Positions 17,429 through 26,749 are shown, counted from the stretch's first letter. The stretch: DNA of 64,000 nucleotides from Muribaculum intestinale (GCF_002201515.1 NZ_CP021421.1:2542001-2606000), one strand, 5' to 3'. Notes: generated by a model not told the origin, from the sequence alone. Numbers and translations: made by a program.

Positions 17429-19627
17429 ATGAAAATTAGAAGTGTAATCGGAGCGATGCTGTTGCCTGCGTGCGTTTTGTCGGCGCAGGGGCAGATTACG
17501 CTTGTGCGCGACGGAAAGCCTCAGTCGCGTATTGTAGTTAACAGTGATTCTCCTGTCGACCGCCGTGCGGCCGACCTTCTGCAGGACTTTGTAGGGCGCA
17601 TCAGTGATGCAAAGCTGCCGGTAGTCGAGTCGAAAAAACTTAAGAAGGGCGACGTAGTAATCGGTCAGGGCTCGACCGAAGGTCTTACTGAGGACGGATT
17701 CCGCCTCGCTGACGGCGATGGCATACTCTATATAAGCAGCGGCGGCGACAAGGGCACACTCAACGGTGTGGTGCAGCTGCTCGAAGACTATCTTGGCGTG
17801 CAATACTATGCCGCCGATGCCTATACTCTCGACCGTCGCTCGACCGTAGATATTTCCGCTATCGGCGACCGTGTGGTAAATCCTGCGTTCCGCTATCGTC
17901 AGAGCCAGTGCTATGCGATGCAGGAGGACCCAATCTACAGGATATGGATGCGATTTGAGGAGCCGTCCGATGAGTTTGCCGACGGTCTGTGGGTACATAC
18001 ATTCCGGCGTCTGCTCCCTCCGGAAGAGTATGGCGAGACGCATCCGGAGTATTACTCATATATCAACGGTATGCGTCGTCCGGGCAACGCGAGTCAATGG
18101 TGTCTCACCAATCCTGAGTTGTTTGAGATTGTTGCCGCACGCATCGACTCTATTTTCAAGGCCAACCCCGACCGCAACATGATATCCGTGAGTCAGAACG
18201 ACGGCAATTTTACCAATTGCCACTGTGAGGAGTGCAGCAAGATTGACGAGTACGAGGGGAGTCTGTCGGGCAACTATGTGCGTTTCCTCAACAAACTTGC
18301 CGAGCGTTTCCCCGACAAGCAGTTCTCGACACTCGCCTATCTGTTTACGATGCATCCGCCCAAGCATGTAAAGCCTCTGCCCAATGTCAATATTATGCTG
18401 TGTGACATTGACACCAAGCGCGAGGTGCCACTTACCGACAATGCCTCGGGCCGCGACTTCATGAAGGCGCTTGAGGGGTGGTCGAAGATTTCCAACAATA
18501 TCTTCATCTGGGACTACGGCATCAACTTCGACAACATGGTGGCGCCGTTCCCCAACTTCCCTATTCTTCAGAAAAACATACAGCTCTTCAAGGAGCATAA
18601 CGCTACGATGCACTTCTCGCAAATCGGCGGCTCGAAAGGCGGCGACTTCTCCGAGATGAGGGCGTATATGGTGAGCAAACTGATGTGGAATCCGTATCTC
18701 GACGCCGACTCGCTCATGCGCTCGTTTATGGATGGCTACTACGGTGCGGCCTCCCCGTATATCTACCAGTATGAGAAGCTGCTTGAGGGTGGCCTGCTCG
18801 CCAGCGACAAGGAACTGTGGATCTACGATTCGCCGGTCACTCACAAGGACGGAATGCTCAATGCCAAGTGTCGCAAGCGCTACAACGAGCTGTTTGACGA
18901 TGCCGAGCGTGCCGTTGCCGGCGATTCGGTGCTGCTGCGCCGTGTGCGCATGGCGCGCCTCCCACTCCAGTATTCCGAGCTTGAAATCGCACGTACCGAG
19001 CAGGGGCACGACCCGGAGGAGCTGAAGCAGGCTCTTGCCCTGTTTGACGAGCGCACTGCCGAATACGGAGTGCCCACACTCAACGAGCGCAACAATCATC
19101 CTTCGGAATATTGCAAGCTGTACATGGAGCGCTTCCTGCCAGGCACAACTGTCAACAAGGCCGCTGGCGCAAAGATAACCTGGAACGTGCCTCCTACAGG
19201 GCGATATGCCGAAATCGGAGAGACAGCCCTTACCGACGGCCTATACGGAGGCACCACCTTCGTCGAGAGCTGGATAGGGTGGGAAGGTATCGATGGCTCG
19301 TTTGTGATTGACCTTGGCGAGGAAAAAGAGTTTTCGTCGGTTTCCTCCGACTTTCTCCATCAGCTTGGGGCATGGATTCTTCTGCCGGAGAAGGTGGTCT
19401 ACAGCATTTCAGACAATGGCGTCGACTTCACCCATTTCGGCGAGAAGGTGCAGCCTGAGGACCGTGACCCTAAGGTGAAATTCGTATCGCTCGGCCATGA
19501 GTCGCCCTCGCCTGTAAAAGCCCGCTACATAAAGGTCGACATAACAGGCGTGAAGACCTGCCCGTCGTGGCACTATGGCGTGGGATATCCCGCATGGTTC
19601 TTCCTTGACGAAGTTACCGTCGACTGA
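17429..19627 (+). CDS. secreted DUF4838 glycoside-hydrolase-like protein with C-terminal discoidin domain
   Basis: The 732-residue product has a signal peptide (about 1-22) and an N-terminal domain (about 25-150) like the alpha-glucuronidase/hexosaminidase N-terminal fold. A DUF4838 region (about 160-560) follows, with the conserved SVSQNDGNFTNCHCEECSKID block and a Cys trio. The C-terminal beta-sandwich of about 140 residues (from about 590, SFVIDLGEEKEFSSVSS) looks like an F5/8 type C carbohydrate-binding domain. It presumably cleaves or binds a host or dietary glycan; the substrate is unknown. It stands alone, with a decayed AraC-family gene directly downstream rather than a SusCD pair. 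Its G+C-rich third positions leave a long open antisense frame. Confidence 0.85.
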   Translation: MKIRSVIGAMLLPACVLSAQGQITLVRDGKPQSRIVVNSDSPVDRRAADLLQDFVGRISDAKLPVVESKKLKKGDVVIGQGSTEGLTEDGFRLADGDGILYISSGGDKGTLNGVVQLLEDYLGVQYYAADAYTLDRRSTVDISAIGDRVVNPAFRYRQSQCYAMQEDPIYRIWMRFEEPSDEFADGLWVHTFRRLLPPEEYGETHPEYYSYINGMRRPGNASQWCLTNPELFEIVAARIDSIFKANPDRNMISVSQNDGNFTNCHCEECSKIDEYEGSLSGNYVRFLNKLAERFPDKQFSTLAYLFTMHPPKHVKPLPNVNIMLCDIDTKREVPLTDNASGRDFMKALEGWSKISNNIFIWDYGINFDNMVAPFPNFPILQKNIQLFKEHNATMHFSQIGGSKGGDFSEMRAYMVSKLMWNPYLDADSLMRSFMDGYYGAASPYIYQYEKLLEGGLLASDKELWIYDSPVTHKDGMLNAKCRKRYNELFDDAERAVAGDSVLLRRVRMARLPLQYSELEIARTEQGHDPEELKQALALFDERTAEYGVPTLNERNNHPSEYCKLYMERFLPGTTVNKAAGAKITWNVPPTGRYAEIGETALTDGLYGGTTFVESWIGWEGIDGSFVIDLGEEKEFSSVSSDFLHQLGAWILLPEKVVYSISDNGVDFTHFGEKVQPEDRDPKVKFVSLGHESPSPVKARYIKVDITGVKTCPSWHYGVGYPAWFFLDEVTVD

Positions 19628-20662
19628 TACTCCCGATAAATATTATAAGCGTGGAGTCGGAAACCGACGTGTTGGCCCCGGATGTTGTAGGGCTGATGTT
19701 TCATCCCGATCTGTTTTATGGTACTCCGCTTGCCGCCAAAATTAAGAGCTTGTTTAATAATAAATGTTACCGTCAGGGCGGTCAGTCGTCGGACAGATTT
19801 TCGCTTGTGATGAGGGAGTTATGGGGCTCCATAACGACCGAAGAGCGGGCGGAAATATGCCGGCGAATGGCCGACGAGAGGTAATTTGTTTCATATAGTT
19901 GATATATTTTTGCATTTACCTTACAAGCAGCCAAGAGATTGTATAGGTTATAAAGTTACCTTTTGTCTCGTATATCTTGGCCGCTTTTCGCCCTATTCCT
20001 CAGTCATGTACATAAAGTACACTCCTTCGTCACATGTCGAAAATCGCCTCAAGCTATACGACCCTGTCGGCAACATTTATTATTAAACAAGCTCTAAGAA
20101 TTACAGCTTTTTTGACTATTCACAGCGAGAGGCCTTGCATCTGTCGTTGGATGAGCGGAAATTGTTTATCGAATGTCTTGACCGTATAAAGAATGAGATA
20201 GAGCATCCTGTCGATAATCACACTGCTGAGATTGTGGCCAGCCACATCCAGGTGCTCCTTGATTATTTGTCACGTTTTTATGAGCGTCAGTTTATCACTC
20301 GCCGTAAGGTCAATTCGGATGTATTGACAAAATTTGAAAAGGCGCTGAAGGAGTACTATGCCGACGGTCATGGCAAAGATGGAGTGCCTACTGTGAATTA
20401 TTTTGCTGAGATAGTAAATCTGACACCCGGCTATTTCGGCGATCTGGTAAAGAAGGAAACCGGCAAAACCGCACAGGAACTGATATCACTCAGGATTATA
20501 GAATTTGCCAAGCAGCAGCTTACTGCCACGGATGATGATATTAGTATCGTTGCATATGACCTTGGATTTCAGTATCCGCAACATTTCTCCAGAATGTTTA
20601 AGCGGGTTACCGGAATAAGTCCCACGCAGTTTCGCAAACAGATAAGCATCGGCTATAATTAG
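19628..20662 (+). pseudogene. AraC-family regulator, N-terminally truncated and interrupted by a MITE
   Basis: From about 19651 the sequence encodes VLAPDVVGLMFHPDLFYGTP, the counterpart of residues about 88-105 of the AraC protein at 11026-11922. The frame is then broken by a 349-bp family B MITE at 19746. Removing the MITE and one TAA copy restores KIKNYSFFDY and an open frame to a normal AraC C-terminus (TPGYFGDLVKKETGKTAQE, DLGFQYPQHFSRMFKR) ending at 20662. The first 85 or so residues of the N-terminal domain are absent upstream; the DUF4838 stop lies just before. The fragment after the MITE could still be translated as a free DNA-binding domain. The close paralogue at 11 kb is intact. 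Confidence 0.85.
19746..20094. mobile_element. MITE family B, copy 1 (349 bp)
   Basis: The ends are GAGCTTGTTTAATAATAAAT and its inverse, with TAA target duplications at 19743-19745 and 20095-20097. It contains no gene. Two hairpin modules lie inside in opposite orientations: GTTATGG/CCATAAC near 19818-19835 (reverse) and TGTAC/GTACA near 20008-20022 (forward), both with flanks like those in family A. The insertion splits an AraC-family gene. Confidence 0.87.
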
Positions 20663-20663
20663 C

Positions 20664-20707
20664 CCACGTTCCCCGGCATTAACAGATGTTTTGGGGGAGG
20701 AACGTGG
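20664..20707 (+). terminator. possible terminator after the AraC remnant
   Basis: A perfect 9-bp stem, CCACGTTCC (20664-20672) and GGAACGTGG (20699-20707), with a 26-nt loop lies just after the stop at 20662; the following bases are TATTATT, a weak T-tract. Confidence 0.45.
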
Positions 20708-20708
20708 T

Positions 20709-20736
20709 ATTATTAGACAAGCTATTAAACAAGCTC
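20709..20736. repeat. family B MITE terminal remnant
   Basis: TATTAAACAAGCTC, the right-end sequence of family B, ends at 20736, directly against the TTA that is the btuB stop codon on the minus strand. The rest of the element is missing. Confidence 0.6.
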
Positions 20737-22773
20737 TTATTTCTTAGACGGCAGTTTGGGCGTAATTGAGATGAAGAATTCAAAGTTTATCCCGGGCATC
20801 GGATGTGACAGCACCGACAGGTAGTCTTCGTTGAAAAGATTGTTTACAGCGAGTTTCAATGACAGGTCGGCGGGACGGAATGAGAAACTTTTTTCAAGCG
20901 ATATATTGTTCATGAAGTATTCTGGCAGGTGGCCGGTAAGAGTATATTCGTTGCTTGACATGGTGAATCGCCGCGAATAATATACCCACTTGTATAGAAA
21001 AGCCCAAGAGTGCCACGAGAGACGTCCTGTCAGCGAGGCCGAATGGCGTGGCACGTATGGAAGCTGCTTTCCTACGGAACGGTCGGCGTCTGACATTTTG
21101 TCTCCCTCGTTTATCGACGGAGTCCATGAGTATGACGCGTTGAGGTCTAAGTGCCAGTCTTTAATCGGCTGTATTCCGATATTTATCTTTGTCTCGATGC
21201 CGTATGCGTGTACTTTCTTTACATTTCGGGGCGAGAAGAATCCCTTTGTCGTCGGGAGCCAGATTATCCAGTCGCTGATGTGACTGTCAAACCATGTCGC
21301 CCCTCCGTCAATGGAGAACACTCCGGGCTTTCCTGTGCTGAATGTGGCCCCGAGGTCGTAGCTGAATCCATGTTCGCTTTTCAGGTCGGGATTGCCGCCC
21401 GGCAGAAAGTACAGGTCGTTGAGGGTGGGAAACCGGTAGTTGCGCGATATGGAACCCTTCAGCATGATGTTGCCGGTGTGCGACACGATGCCGTCGATGA
21501 AAAAAGCGGGTATGAGCGGTGCCCATGTGCTCCCATACATATCCTCGCGCATCACGGCTGACATGCCCAGGCGTTCGCACGGCTGCCATTTTGCCGATAC
21601 CGCGCCTGAAAGTTCAATCCGGCCCTTGTCATATCCGATAATGGCGCGGTTGGCATCCTGGAGCTGTATGTTGCGGTCTTCGCTGCGCACGAATTGCTGG
21701 TGTGCCGACAGATTGGCTGTAAAATACCATTTGCGTGATGGGGTATATTCACCTTCGGCCTGGGCGTAGAATGTGTTGATGTGGCTGCGCGAGCGCGTCA
21801 TGGTGGTCCAGTTGTCATTGGCTGTCTCGCGGCGATAGTCATAGGCCATCCATGTGTGTATATACCCGCCTTTCACTCCTGCTTTCCAGGAGCTCCTGAT
21901 GTGATTCCATGAGAGTATGCCGCGTATGGTCTGTTCGCGCTGACGGTTCTCGAAGTCTGACTCGCCGTAGTCGGTAGTCAGCAGTGGCAATTCACGATTT
22001 GAGCTTGTATACCATGCGTTCATGCCGAAATGGTCGCCGTGCAGGGTGTTGTAGTATACTTCCTGAAGCAGATGGAAATCCTTGAACGAGGCGTTGCGGT
22101 TGCGCTCTTTCGGGTGATACTGGGATATGATATTGTGGTTGTCGTCGTATATGTTAAGTTTCTTGTCGTGATTGATGTATGTATAGTCGTTGGGCGACGA
22201 GGAGTATACGGCGCGTGTCGACACTTTCCATTTGTCACTGCCATAGGTGACACGTGCGAATTCATCGAAAGTGCTGAACGAGCCTATGCCCTGCACGTAT
22301 TGCAATCCGAGCCCGTCGTTGATGTCGGACGATGTGGCCAGTTTTACAAGGCCTCCCAGGCCGCCGCCTGTCTCGTTGACCGACGATGTGCCGTGGAGCA
22401 GTGATGCCCGGTCGATAAAAAACGACGGAATCGTAGAGAAATCGGTCATGCCCAGCATAGGGCTGTTGATGCGCATTCCGTTCCATGTCACTTGTGTGTG
22501 GCTTGGCGATGTGCCGCGGAATGCCACAGTCGACAGAGTGGCGCGTCCGTGGCTCTTGACGAAAATCGACGAATTAAATGTCAGCACATCGGCCATCGAC
22601 AGTGCGATGTTCTCTTTCAGCATGGATGAGTCGAGCACGGTTTTCTGTATGCCGATATCTTTCATCGGCCGTTTGGCGGTATAGATTACTTCGCCGAGCC
22701 GATAGGTCTTTTGTGCTATGGCCGGTGTCGCAATCGACATGGCGGTAAGTAGGAGTAGTCCTTTGGAATTCAT
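20737..22773 (-). CDS. btuB: TonB-dependent outer-membrane receptor, BtuB-like (cobalamin)
   Basis: The product is a 22-strand barrel with an N-terminal plug; it would bring cobamides across the outer membrane using TonB energy. I start it at the ATG of MNSKGLLLL (22773), which gives a normal signal peptide ending AIAQ; an upstream ATG at 22803 adds ten residues. The plug (about 40-150) has LSMADVLTFNSSIFVKSHG and VAFRGTSPSHTQVTWNG. The barrel has the NLFNEDYLS block near the end. It closes with FFISITPKLPSKK and not with the usual terminal Phe. The vitamin assignment comes from position: it is the last gene of a B12-riboswitch operon behind a BtuG-like protein. A MITE remnant abuts its stop codon. 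Confidence 0.87.
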   Translation of the reverse strand: MNSKGLLLLTAMSIATPAIAQKTYRLGEVIYTAKRPMKDIGIQKTVLDSSMLKENIALSMADVLTFNSSIFVKSHGRATLSTVAFRGTSPSHTQVTWNGMRINSPMLGMTDFSTIPSFFIDRASLLHGTSSVNETGGGLGGLVKLATSSDINDGLGLQYVQGIGSFSTFDEFARVTYGSDKWKVSTRAVYSSSPNDYTYINHDKKLNIYDDNHNIISQYHPKERNRNASFKDFHLLQEVYYNTLHGDHFGMNAWYTSSNRELPLLTTDYGESDFENRQREQTIRGILSWNHIRSSWKAGVKGGYIHTWMAYDYRRETANDNWTTMTRSRSHINTFYAQAEGEYTPSRKWYFTANLSAHQQFVRSEDRNIQLQDANRAIIGYDKGRIELSGAVSAKWQPCERLGMSAVMREDMYGSTWAPLIPAFFIDGIVSHTGNIMLKGSISRNYRFPTLNDLYFLPGGNPDLKSEHGFSYDLGATFSTGKPGVFSIDGGATWFDSHISDWIIWLPTTKGFFSPRNVKKVHAYGIETKINIGIQPIKDWHLDLNASYSWTPSINEGDKMSDADRSVGKQLPYVPRHSASLTGRLSWHSWAFLYKWVYYSRRFTMSSNEYTLTGHLPEYFMNNISLEKSFSFRPADLSLKLAVNNLFNEDYLSVLSHPMPGINFEFFISITPKLPSKK

Positions 22774-22833
22774 AAAGCAGAGTGGGGCGGATGTGTCAGG
22801 CATCGGTCAGATTGGTCGTGTGGATTGTTGAAG

Positions 22834-23913
22834 TCAGTTCCAGCAGAATGCGCCGGGATTTATGCCTGCGTAGAATTGGTCAATAAGAGAGCCGGCGGGG
22901 CTGTAGCGGTATATGATGCCTCTCTGCTGGTAATCAATCGCATCGGCCACATATATCTCTCCGTTGTCGGGATTCACGGTCAGACCGTAATATATCGTGC
23001 TTCGCTCTTCGATGAGAGGCGCTGCAGGGAGTGCGTCGGAATTGATTTCCATGCACCATATCCCTCCGTTTATCCATAGCAGCTTGTCGCGGTCGCCGTT
23101 TAGCTGAAGTTCCGACGGAGATTCGCCGAGGCGCATGGTGTAGCGCTTCTCTATGCCGAATGTCTCGGCGTCGATACGGCAGATTGTCGGGGCTTCGTAT
23201 CCATAGGGGCTTCCGTCGTATCCGCCATCGGTGAGTACCCACAGCTTATCGTTGTGGTCGATAGCGATTGATGAGGGTTGTATGCCCACAGTCAGTTTGT
23301 CGACGACACGGTCGGTCTCGGTGTCGATTTTTATAACACTGTTCTGGTAGCTCCAGCATGTGCAGTAGATATATTTCCCATATTGCACCATCTGCTCTGT
23401 CGACCCGTTGTCGGCCTCCATGCCGGGCACGGTGATATATCCTGTGATGGAATACGTTGTGGGGTCGATGATGAATATACGGTTATCCCATAGCTGGGTC
23501 ACGTATGCTTTCGTGTCGCTTATGAAATGTATGTATCGTGCGGCGGTGAAGTCCTCGATGCGTCCGGTCTCTTTCAGTGTGCGTGTGTCCACTGCGAATA
23601 TTACGTGGGAATTGTCTACCACAATCCAGCCTTTGCCGTCGTGGATAGTCATGGACTGGGCCACATCGCCGAGCCTGTATCCGTTGGCACGGTAAAACAG
23701 CTCGTTTTCTACGGTATTGGTCGAGGGGTCATAGTAAGACAGTGTGGCATTTCCATACTGGTAGTTGCCTTCGTTGGTGATAAACAGGCCATGAGGTGGT
23801 ATGGTGAATTCCTCTTCTTCACCATAATCCCATTTCATACATGAAGTGACAAGCATGCATTGGCATGCCGTAAATATATTGAGAAGACAGATAGATACTT
23901 TACGCATCGGCAT
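22834..23913 (-). CDS. btuG: BtuG-like surface lipoprotein, seven-bladed propeller (DUF5074/YncE type)
   Basis: The signal ends in lipobox LVTSC (Cys25), and the mature protein carries acidic residues just after the Cys (DYGEEEE). The rest is a YncE-like beta-propeller of about 330 residues with repeated blocks such as GWIVVDNSHVIFAVDTRT and KLWVLTDGGYDG. In Bacteroides, BtuG is a surface propeller that binds cobalamin very tightly and pairs with BtuB; here the gene directly precedes btuB in the same riboswitch operon, so the assignment is well supported by context. It lies 9 bp after the preceding gene and 60 bp before the btuB start. Confidence 0.85.
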   Translation of the reverse strand: MPMRKVSICLLNIFTACQCMLVTSCMKWDYGEEEEFTIPPHGLFITNEGNYQYGNATLSYYDPSTNTVENELFYRANGYRLGDVAQSMTIHDGKGWIVVDNSHVIFAVDTRTLKETGRIEDFTAARYIHFISDTKAYVTQLWDNRIFIIDPTTYSITGYITVPGMEADNGSTEQMVQYGKYIYCTCWSYQNSVIKIDTETDRVVDKLTVGIQPSSIAIDHNDKLWVLTDGGYDGSPYGYEAPTICRIDAETFGIEKRYTMRLGESPSELQLNGDRDKLLWINGGIWCMEINSDALPAAPLIEERSTIYYGLTVNPDNGEIYVADAIDYQQRGIIYRYSPAGSLIDQFYAGINPGAFCWN

Positions 23914-23922
23914 AAGTGAGGA

Positions 23923-24909
23923 TTATTGTTTTGCGAGAGAAAGGTCGATGAAACCGAAAACCTCGGTTGATACTTCGCCAAGCCCTCCGGCTTTGGAGTT
24001 GACGCCTGTCTGTACCTTGATAAAATCGATATAGGCGAGTCGTGCCTGGCTTCCGTCGACATTCATGGCGTCGGATATGCGAAACCGGTTGCATTGCGGG
24101 CCATAAGAGAGGGATATATTGTCGCTGCCCATATTGTCGGCATATCCCCATCCGAAAGCACTGTTGTTCCATAGCCCACTTGAGGTGTCTTGTGATGTGC
24201 GTGCTGCCAGGCATGTGCCTTTTAGGGTGTATGTATCCGATTTTACCCATGCCGGATAGTAATAATCCTGTTTATGTACAAATCCGAGATAGTCGACAGT
24301 GCCGGAGTTGCCTTGGCTGTCGGTCCAGGATACAGCAAGGCCGGGAGCGTCAGGGCGCGAATATGTCACGGCGTAATCCTGTATTGTGCCCTCTTTCCCG
24401 GTTTCGCTTCCGCGCAGCTCATACCATGTGTCATCCGGCTTCCCGTTGCCGTTGGTATCTTGCATCACGTATACGATGCCGGGCTCGTTGGAACCTCCTG
24501 TTCCGCTCGAAGTGTTGAGGTATGAATTGCCCATTATGGCAAAATCATAGTCACCGTCGCTCGACGGTATGCTGTGATCGAATCCTACAACGATATATCC
24601 GCCAAATGCGCCAAGCGAGACAAACAGTCGTTCGGAAAGACGCTGCTCGGCCCATGCGGCTGCCGCTTCGGGAGTAATATCTCCTGCGATTGATTCAGTC
24701 ATTGTCGACTCGTTGATAAACTGTCCCGGGGCCGGAGTCCATTCATACACATGAGTGCTCATTTCCGAGCTTGTCGGCAGAGACGGGCGGAAATTGCCTT
24801 CCGGAGTGTTGCCGTTCTCTCCGGATTGGATTATATCATCCTTGTTGCACGACATCAGCAAAGATGCTGATGCCGTGGCAATAAGGACATATGTCATTGG
24901 TCGTGTCAT
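23923..24909 (-). CDS. surface lipoprotein of the B12 operon, BtuH-like candidate
   Basis: I start it at 24909, where ATG overlaps the TGA of the preceding gene (ATGA), giving 328 residues; an upstream start would run deep into that gene. The lipobox is LLMSC near residue 20. The mature protein contains VYVMQDTNGNGKPDDTWYEL, a calcium-loop-like block typical of Bacteroidales PKD/cell-surface proteins, and has no enzyme motif. B12 loci of Bacteroides encode extra surface cobamide-binding lipoproteins (BtuH); this protein or its upstream neighbour is the likely counterpart, but I cannot tell which. It is translationally coupled to the upstream gene and precedes the BtuG-like gene by 9 bp. Confidence 0.75.
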   Translation of the reverse strand: MTRPMTYVLIATASASLLMSCNKDDIIQSGENGNTPEGNFRPSLPTSSEMSTHVYEWTPAPGQFINESTMTESIAGDITPEAAAAWAEQRLSERLFVSLGAFGGYIVVGFDHSIPSSDGDYDFAIMGNSYLNTSSGTGGSNEPGIVYVMQDTNGNGKPDDTWYELRGSETGKEGTIQDYAVTYSRPDAPGLAVSWTDSQGNSGTVDYLGFVHKQDYYYPAWVKSDTYTLKGTCLAARTSQDTSSGLWNNSAFGWGYADNMGSDNISLSYGPQCNRFRISDAMNVDGSQARLAYIDFIKVQTGVNSKAGGLGEVSTEVFGFIDLSLAKQ

Positions 24910-25913
24910 TTTACTATCTTGAGGCTTGAGTTGCCGGCTTTTATCACATATATTCCGGCTGAGAGCGATGAAATGTCGAATGAATTGTTTTCGCTTGACA
25001 TTACACACTGTCCGGCGGTGTTGTATACCGATGCAAAGGATGCGTTGCCGATGCTGACGGTCTTGTTGGCACGGTCATAGCTGATGTTGGTGTCGTTGGC
25101 ATTGACGGTCGAGATGCCCGATGTCGACACAGGCTTTACCATAAGTTTGTCGAGACAGAAGTAGGTCGGAGTGTTGTCTCCCCATTGGCCTACGTCAGTG
25201 GTCTTGAGCGAGAAGTAGATCTGATTGACGATGCCGAGCGATGACAAGTCGACATATTTCCATCCTCTGTTTATGGTAAGGTCGCCATTGGTATACGATG
25301 CGAGCTCTGTATCCACAGTGCGTTCGCTTTCGTCGGGAGCGATGCCATGTATTGTAAGGGTAAATTTGTCACCGTTATGGAACGCGCGTGCATACGAGTC
25401 GCCATATTCGATACAGTAGTACGGATAGCTGTTGAGATTGACATAAACGCCTACGGCTTCATACGCTTTCCCGTCGTTGAAAGCCATGTCGGCAGGATGC
25501 TTTGCGAAAGCGCTGCTGGCATATGCTACCATATAGGGCACCTCTGCGCTTACTACAGGCATATCGTTTTCATCGGTTTTCACTGTGCCGTCCTCGTTGA
25601 GCACGATACCGCCCTTGGCCATGTTGCTGAACTGAAATTTCAGGGTGTCATCCTGGCGCACATTGTTGGCCGAGTTGGATGCAGTGAATCCCCACCAGGT
25701 ATTGTAATCCCCCATAGAGTTGTGCACGAATGAGAAACACTGGCTGTCGATGCTTTCAGCATCGTCGTCGTATGTGCCTGTCCATGCACCGTTTTCCGCA
25801 TCAAAATTCAATGTTGTGGTAGCCTTTGTGAGGTCAAGAACTACGATGTCGGACTGGGCGTTCAACGTGAGCGCACCGGCAAGGGTGAAAATTGAGATAA
25901 TGATTCTGTTCAT
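24906..25913 (-). CDS. secreted DUF4465-like protein with type IX sorting tail
   Basis: This is the first gene of the riboswitch operon. From the ATG at 25913 (chosen because it starts a clean signal peptide, MNRIIISIFTLAGALTLNAQ) the product has 335 residues. The central region (WWGFTASNSAN, YMVAYASS, and TPTYFCLDKLMV at the end) fits DUF4465. The last 70 residues (SVYNTAGQCVMSSEN, then SLSAGIYVIKAGNSSLKIVK) form a type IX secretion C-terminal sorting domain, so it should be exported through the T9SS and attached to the surface or released. A cobamide-binding role is inferred from the operon. Its stop overlaps the next start by 4 bp. Confidence 0.82.
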   Translation of the reverse strand: MNRIIISIFTLAGALTLNAQSDIVVLDLTKATTTLNFDAENGAWTGTYDDDAESIDSQCFSFVHNSMGDYNTWWGFTASNSANNVRQDDTLKFQFSNMAKGGIVLNEDGTVKTDENDMPVVSAEVPYMVAYASSAFAKHPADMAFNDGKAYEAVGVYVNLNSYPYYCIEYGDSYARAFHNGDKFTLTIHGIAPDESERTVDTELASYTNGDLTINRGWKYVDLSSLGIVNQIYFSLKTTDVGQWGDNTPTYFCLDKLMVKPVSTSGISTVNANDTNISYDRANKTVSIGNASFASVYNTAGQCVMSSENNSFDISSLSAGIYVIKAGNSSLKIVK

Positions 25914-26069
25914 ATTGTTGATAATTAAGTAATAATGAATAATCCCGGTCATACATACAGACACGCGATGCGATGACGGGATTCAGAATCATTCTCAGAG
26001 CCTGTTGTGGCCCTGATGTTAGGTTGTGAGATGCCCATAGTCCCGTAGGCAAGGATGTCTGCTGAATAA

Positions 26070-26268
26070 ATGGCAGGTCTTCTGACTTATCCCGGTCGTT
26101 GTTGCGCCTTCTCGGCCTCAGAGGCCAATGGCGTTGTGCAACAGACTTTATATTTAGGACTTACAGCAGCGGGTACTGTTCCGGATTTGCACCGGATTCC
26201 CTATCCGAGAGCCTTGTGGCTTTATCGGATAGCTCCATTGGTCTTGACTCTTCAAGGGGAGCAGCCAT
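26070..26268 (-). promoter_or_regulatory. cobalamin riboswitch
   Basis: Read on the minus strand, the region contains the B12-box core GGGAATCCGGTGCAAATCCG followed by CAGTACCCGCTGCTGTAAG, the hallmark of adenosylcobalamin riboswitches, and ends with AAGTCAGAAGACCTGCC, the usual 3' closing segment. It lies between a -7 box at 26279-26286 and the first gene of the B12 operon, with about 155 nt of further leader after the aptamer. It should repress the four-gene operon when cobamide is abundant, by hiding the ribosome site or by termination; the expression platform cannot be assigned by eye. Confidence 0.93.
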
Positions 26269-26278
26269 TTTTCGTGTG

Positions 26279-26286
26279 CAAATTTA
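26279..26286 (-). promoter_or_regulatory. -7 box of the B12 operon (TAAATTTG)
   Basis: On the minus strand this reads TAAATTTG, immediately upstream of the riboswitch, so transcription would begin at about the 5' edge of the aptamer. Confidence 0.7.
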
Positions 26287-26330
26287 AGAATATTTTTTTA
26301 TATGGGATAACAATGTATTGATTTTGTGAT

Positions 26331-26338
26331 TACCTTTG
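26331..26338 (+). promoter_or_regulatory. -7 box of lrgAB (TACCTTTG)
   Basis: TACCTTTG matches the consensus and excludes the upstream in-frame start at 26326 for the LrgA-like gene, since that codon would lie inside the promoter. Confidence 0.65.
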
Positions 26339-26355
26339 CACCCGCATTACTAAAG

Positions 26356-26736
26356 ATGTCTATGAGACCTATTCTTCAATTTGGAATTATTTTCGTATTT
26401 CTCGCTGTCGGCGAGTTCGTTGTGAAATGTACCGGTATTACCGTGCCGTCAAGTATCATAGGTATGCTGTTGCTTGCTCTGTCGTTGAAACTCGGTATAG
26501 TGCGCCTTGAGTGGGTCGAACGTATTTCTGCATTTCTTGTGCACAACCTCGGCTTTTTCTTTGTCCCTGCCGGAGTGGGGCTGATGAAGTGTCTTGGTCT
26601 GCTCGCTGACCAATGGATTCCGATTGTCGGAGCTTCTGTGGGCAGTACTGTAGTCATTATCGCCGTTACCGGATGGGTTCATCAGCTGGTGCGCCGCAGT
26701 ATGTCAAGGCGTCAGCGTCGCAGTGTCGGTATATAA
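26356..26736 (+). CDS. lrgA: CidA/LrgA family membrane protein
   Basis: This small holin-like inner-membrane protein has about four transmembrane helices in 126 residues, with the family core VPSSIIGMLLLALSL and FFFVPAGVGLM. LrgA/CidA proteins work with LrgB/CidB in control of autolysis and, in several bacteria, in export of pyruvate or other small metabolites. The start is set at the ATG of MSMRPILQ (26356), downstream of the -7 box at 26331; another ATG lies two codons later. The C-terminus is very basic (RRSMSRRQRRSVGI), consistent with a cytoplasmic tail. LrgB follows 13 bp downstream. Confidence 0.88.
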   Translation: MSMRPILQFGIIFVFLAVGEFVVKCTGITVPSSIIGMLLLALSLKLGIVRLEWVERISAFLVHNLGFFFVPAGVGLMKCLGLLADQWIPIVGASVGSTVVIIAVTGWVHQLVRRSMSRRQRRSVGI

Positions 26737-26749
26737 TATAAATAGGTGT

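Noticed and set aside
17150..18043. 297-residue minus-strand frame at the start of the DUF4838 gene
   Set aside because: Most of it is antisense to the signal peptide and N-domain of a well-supported gene and it has no recognisable motif.
18056..19099. 347-residue antisense frame inside the DUF4838 gene
   Set aside because: It mirrors codon bias of the sense gene, has no family pattern, no promoter and no ribosome site.
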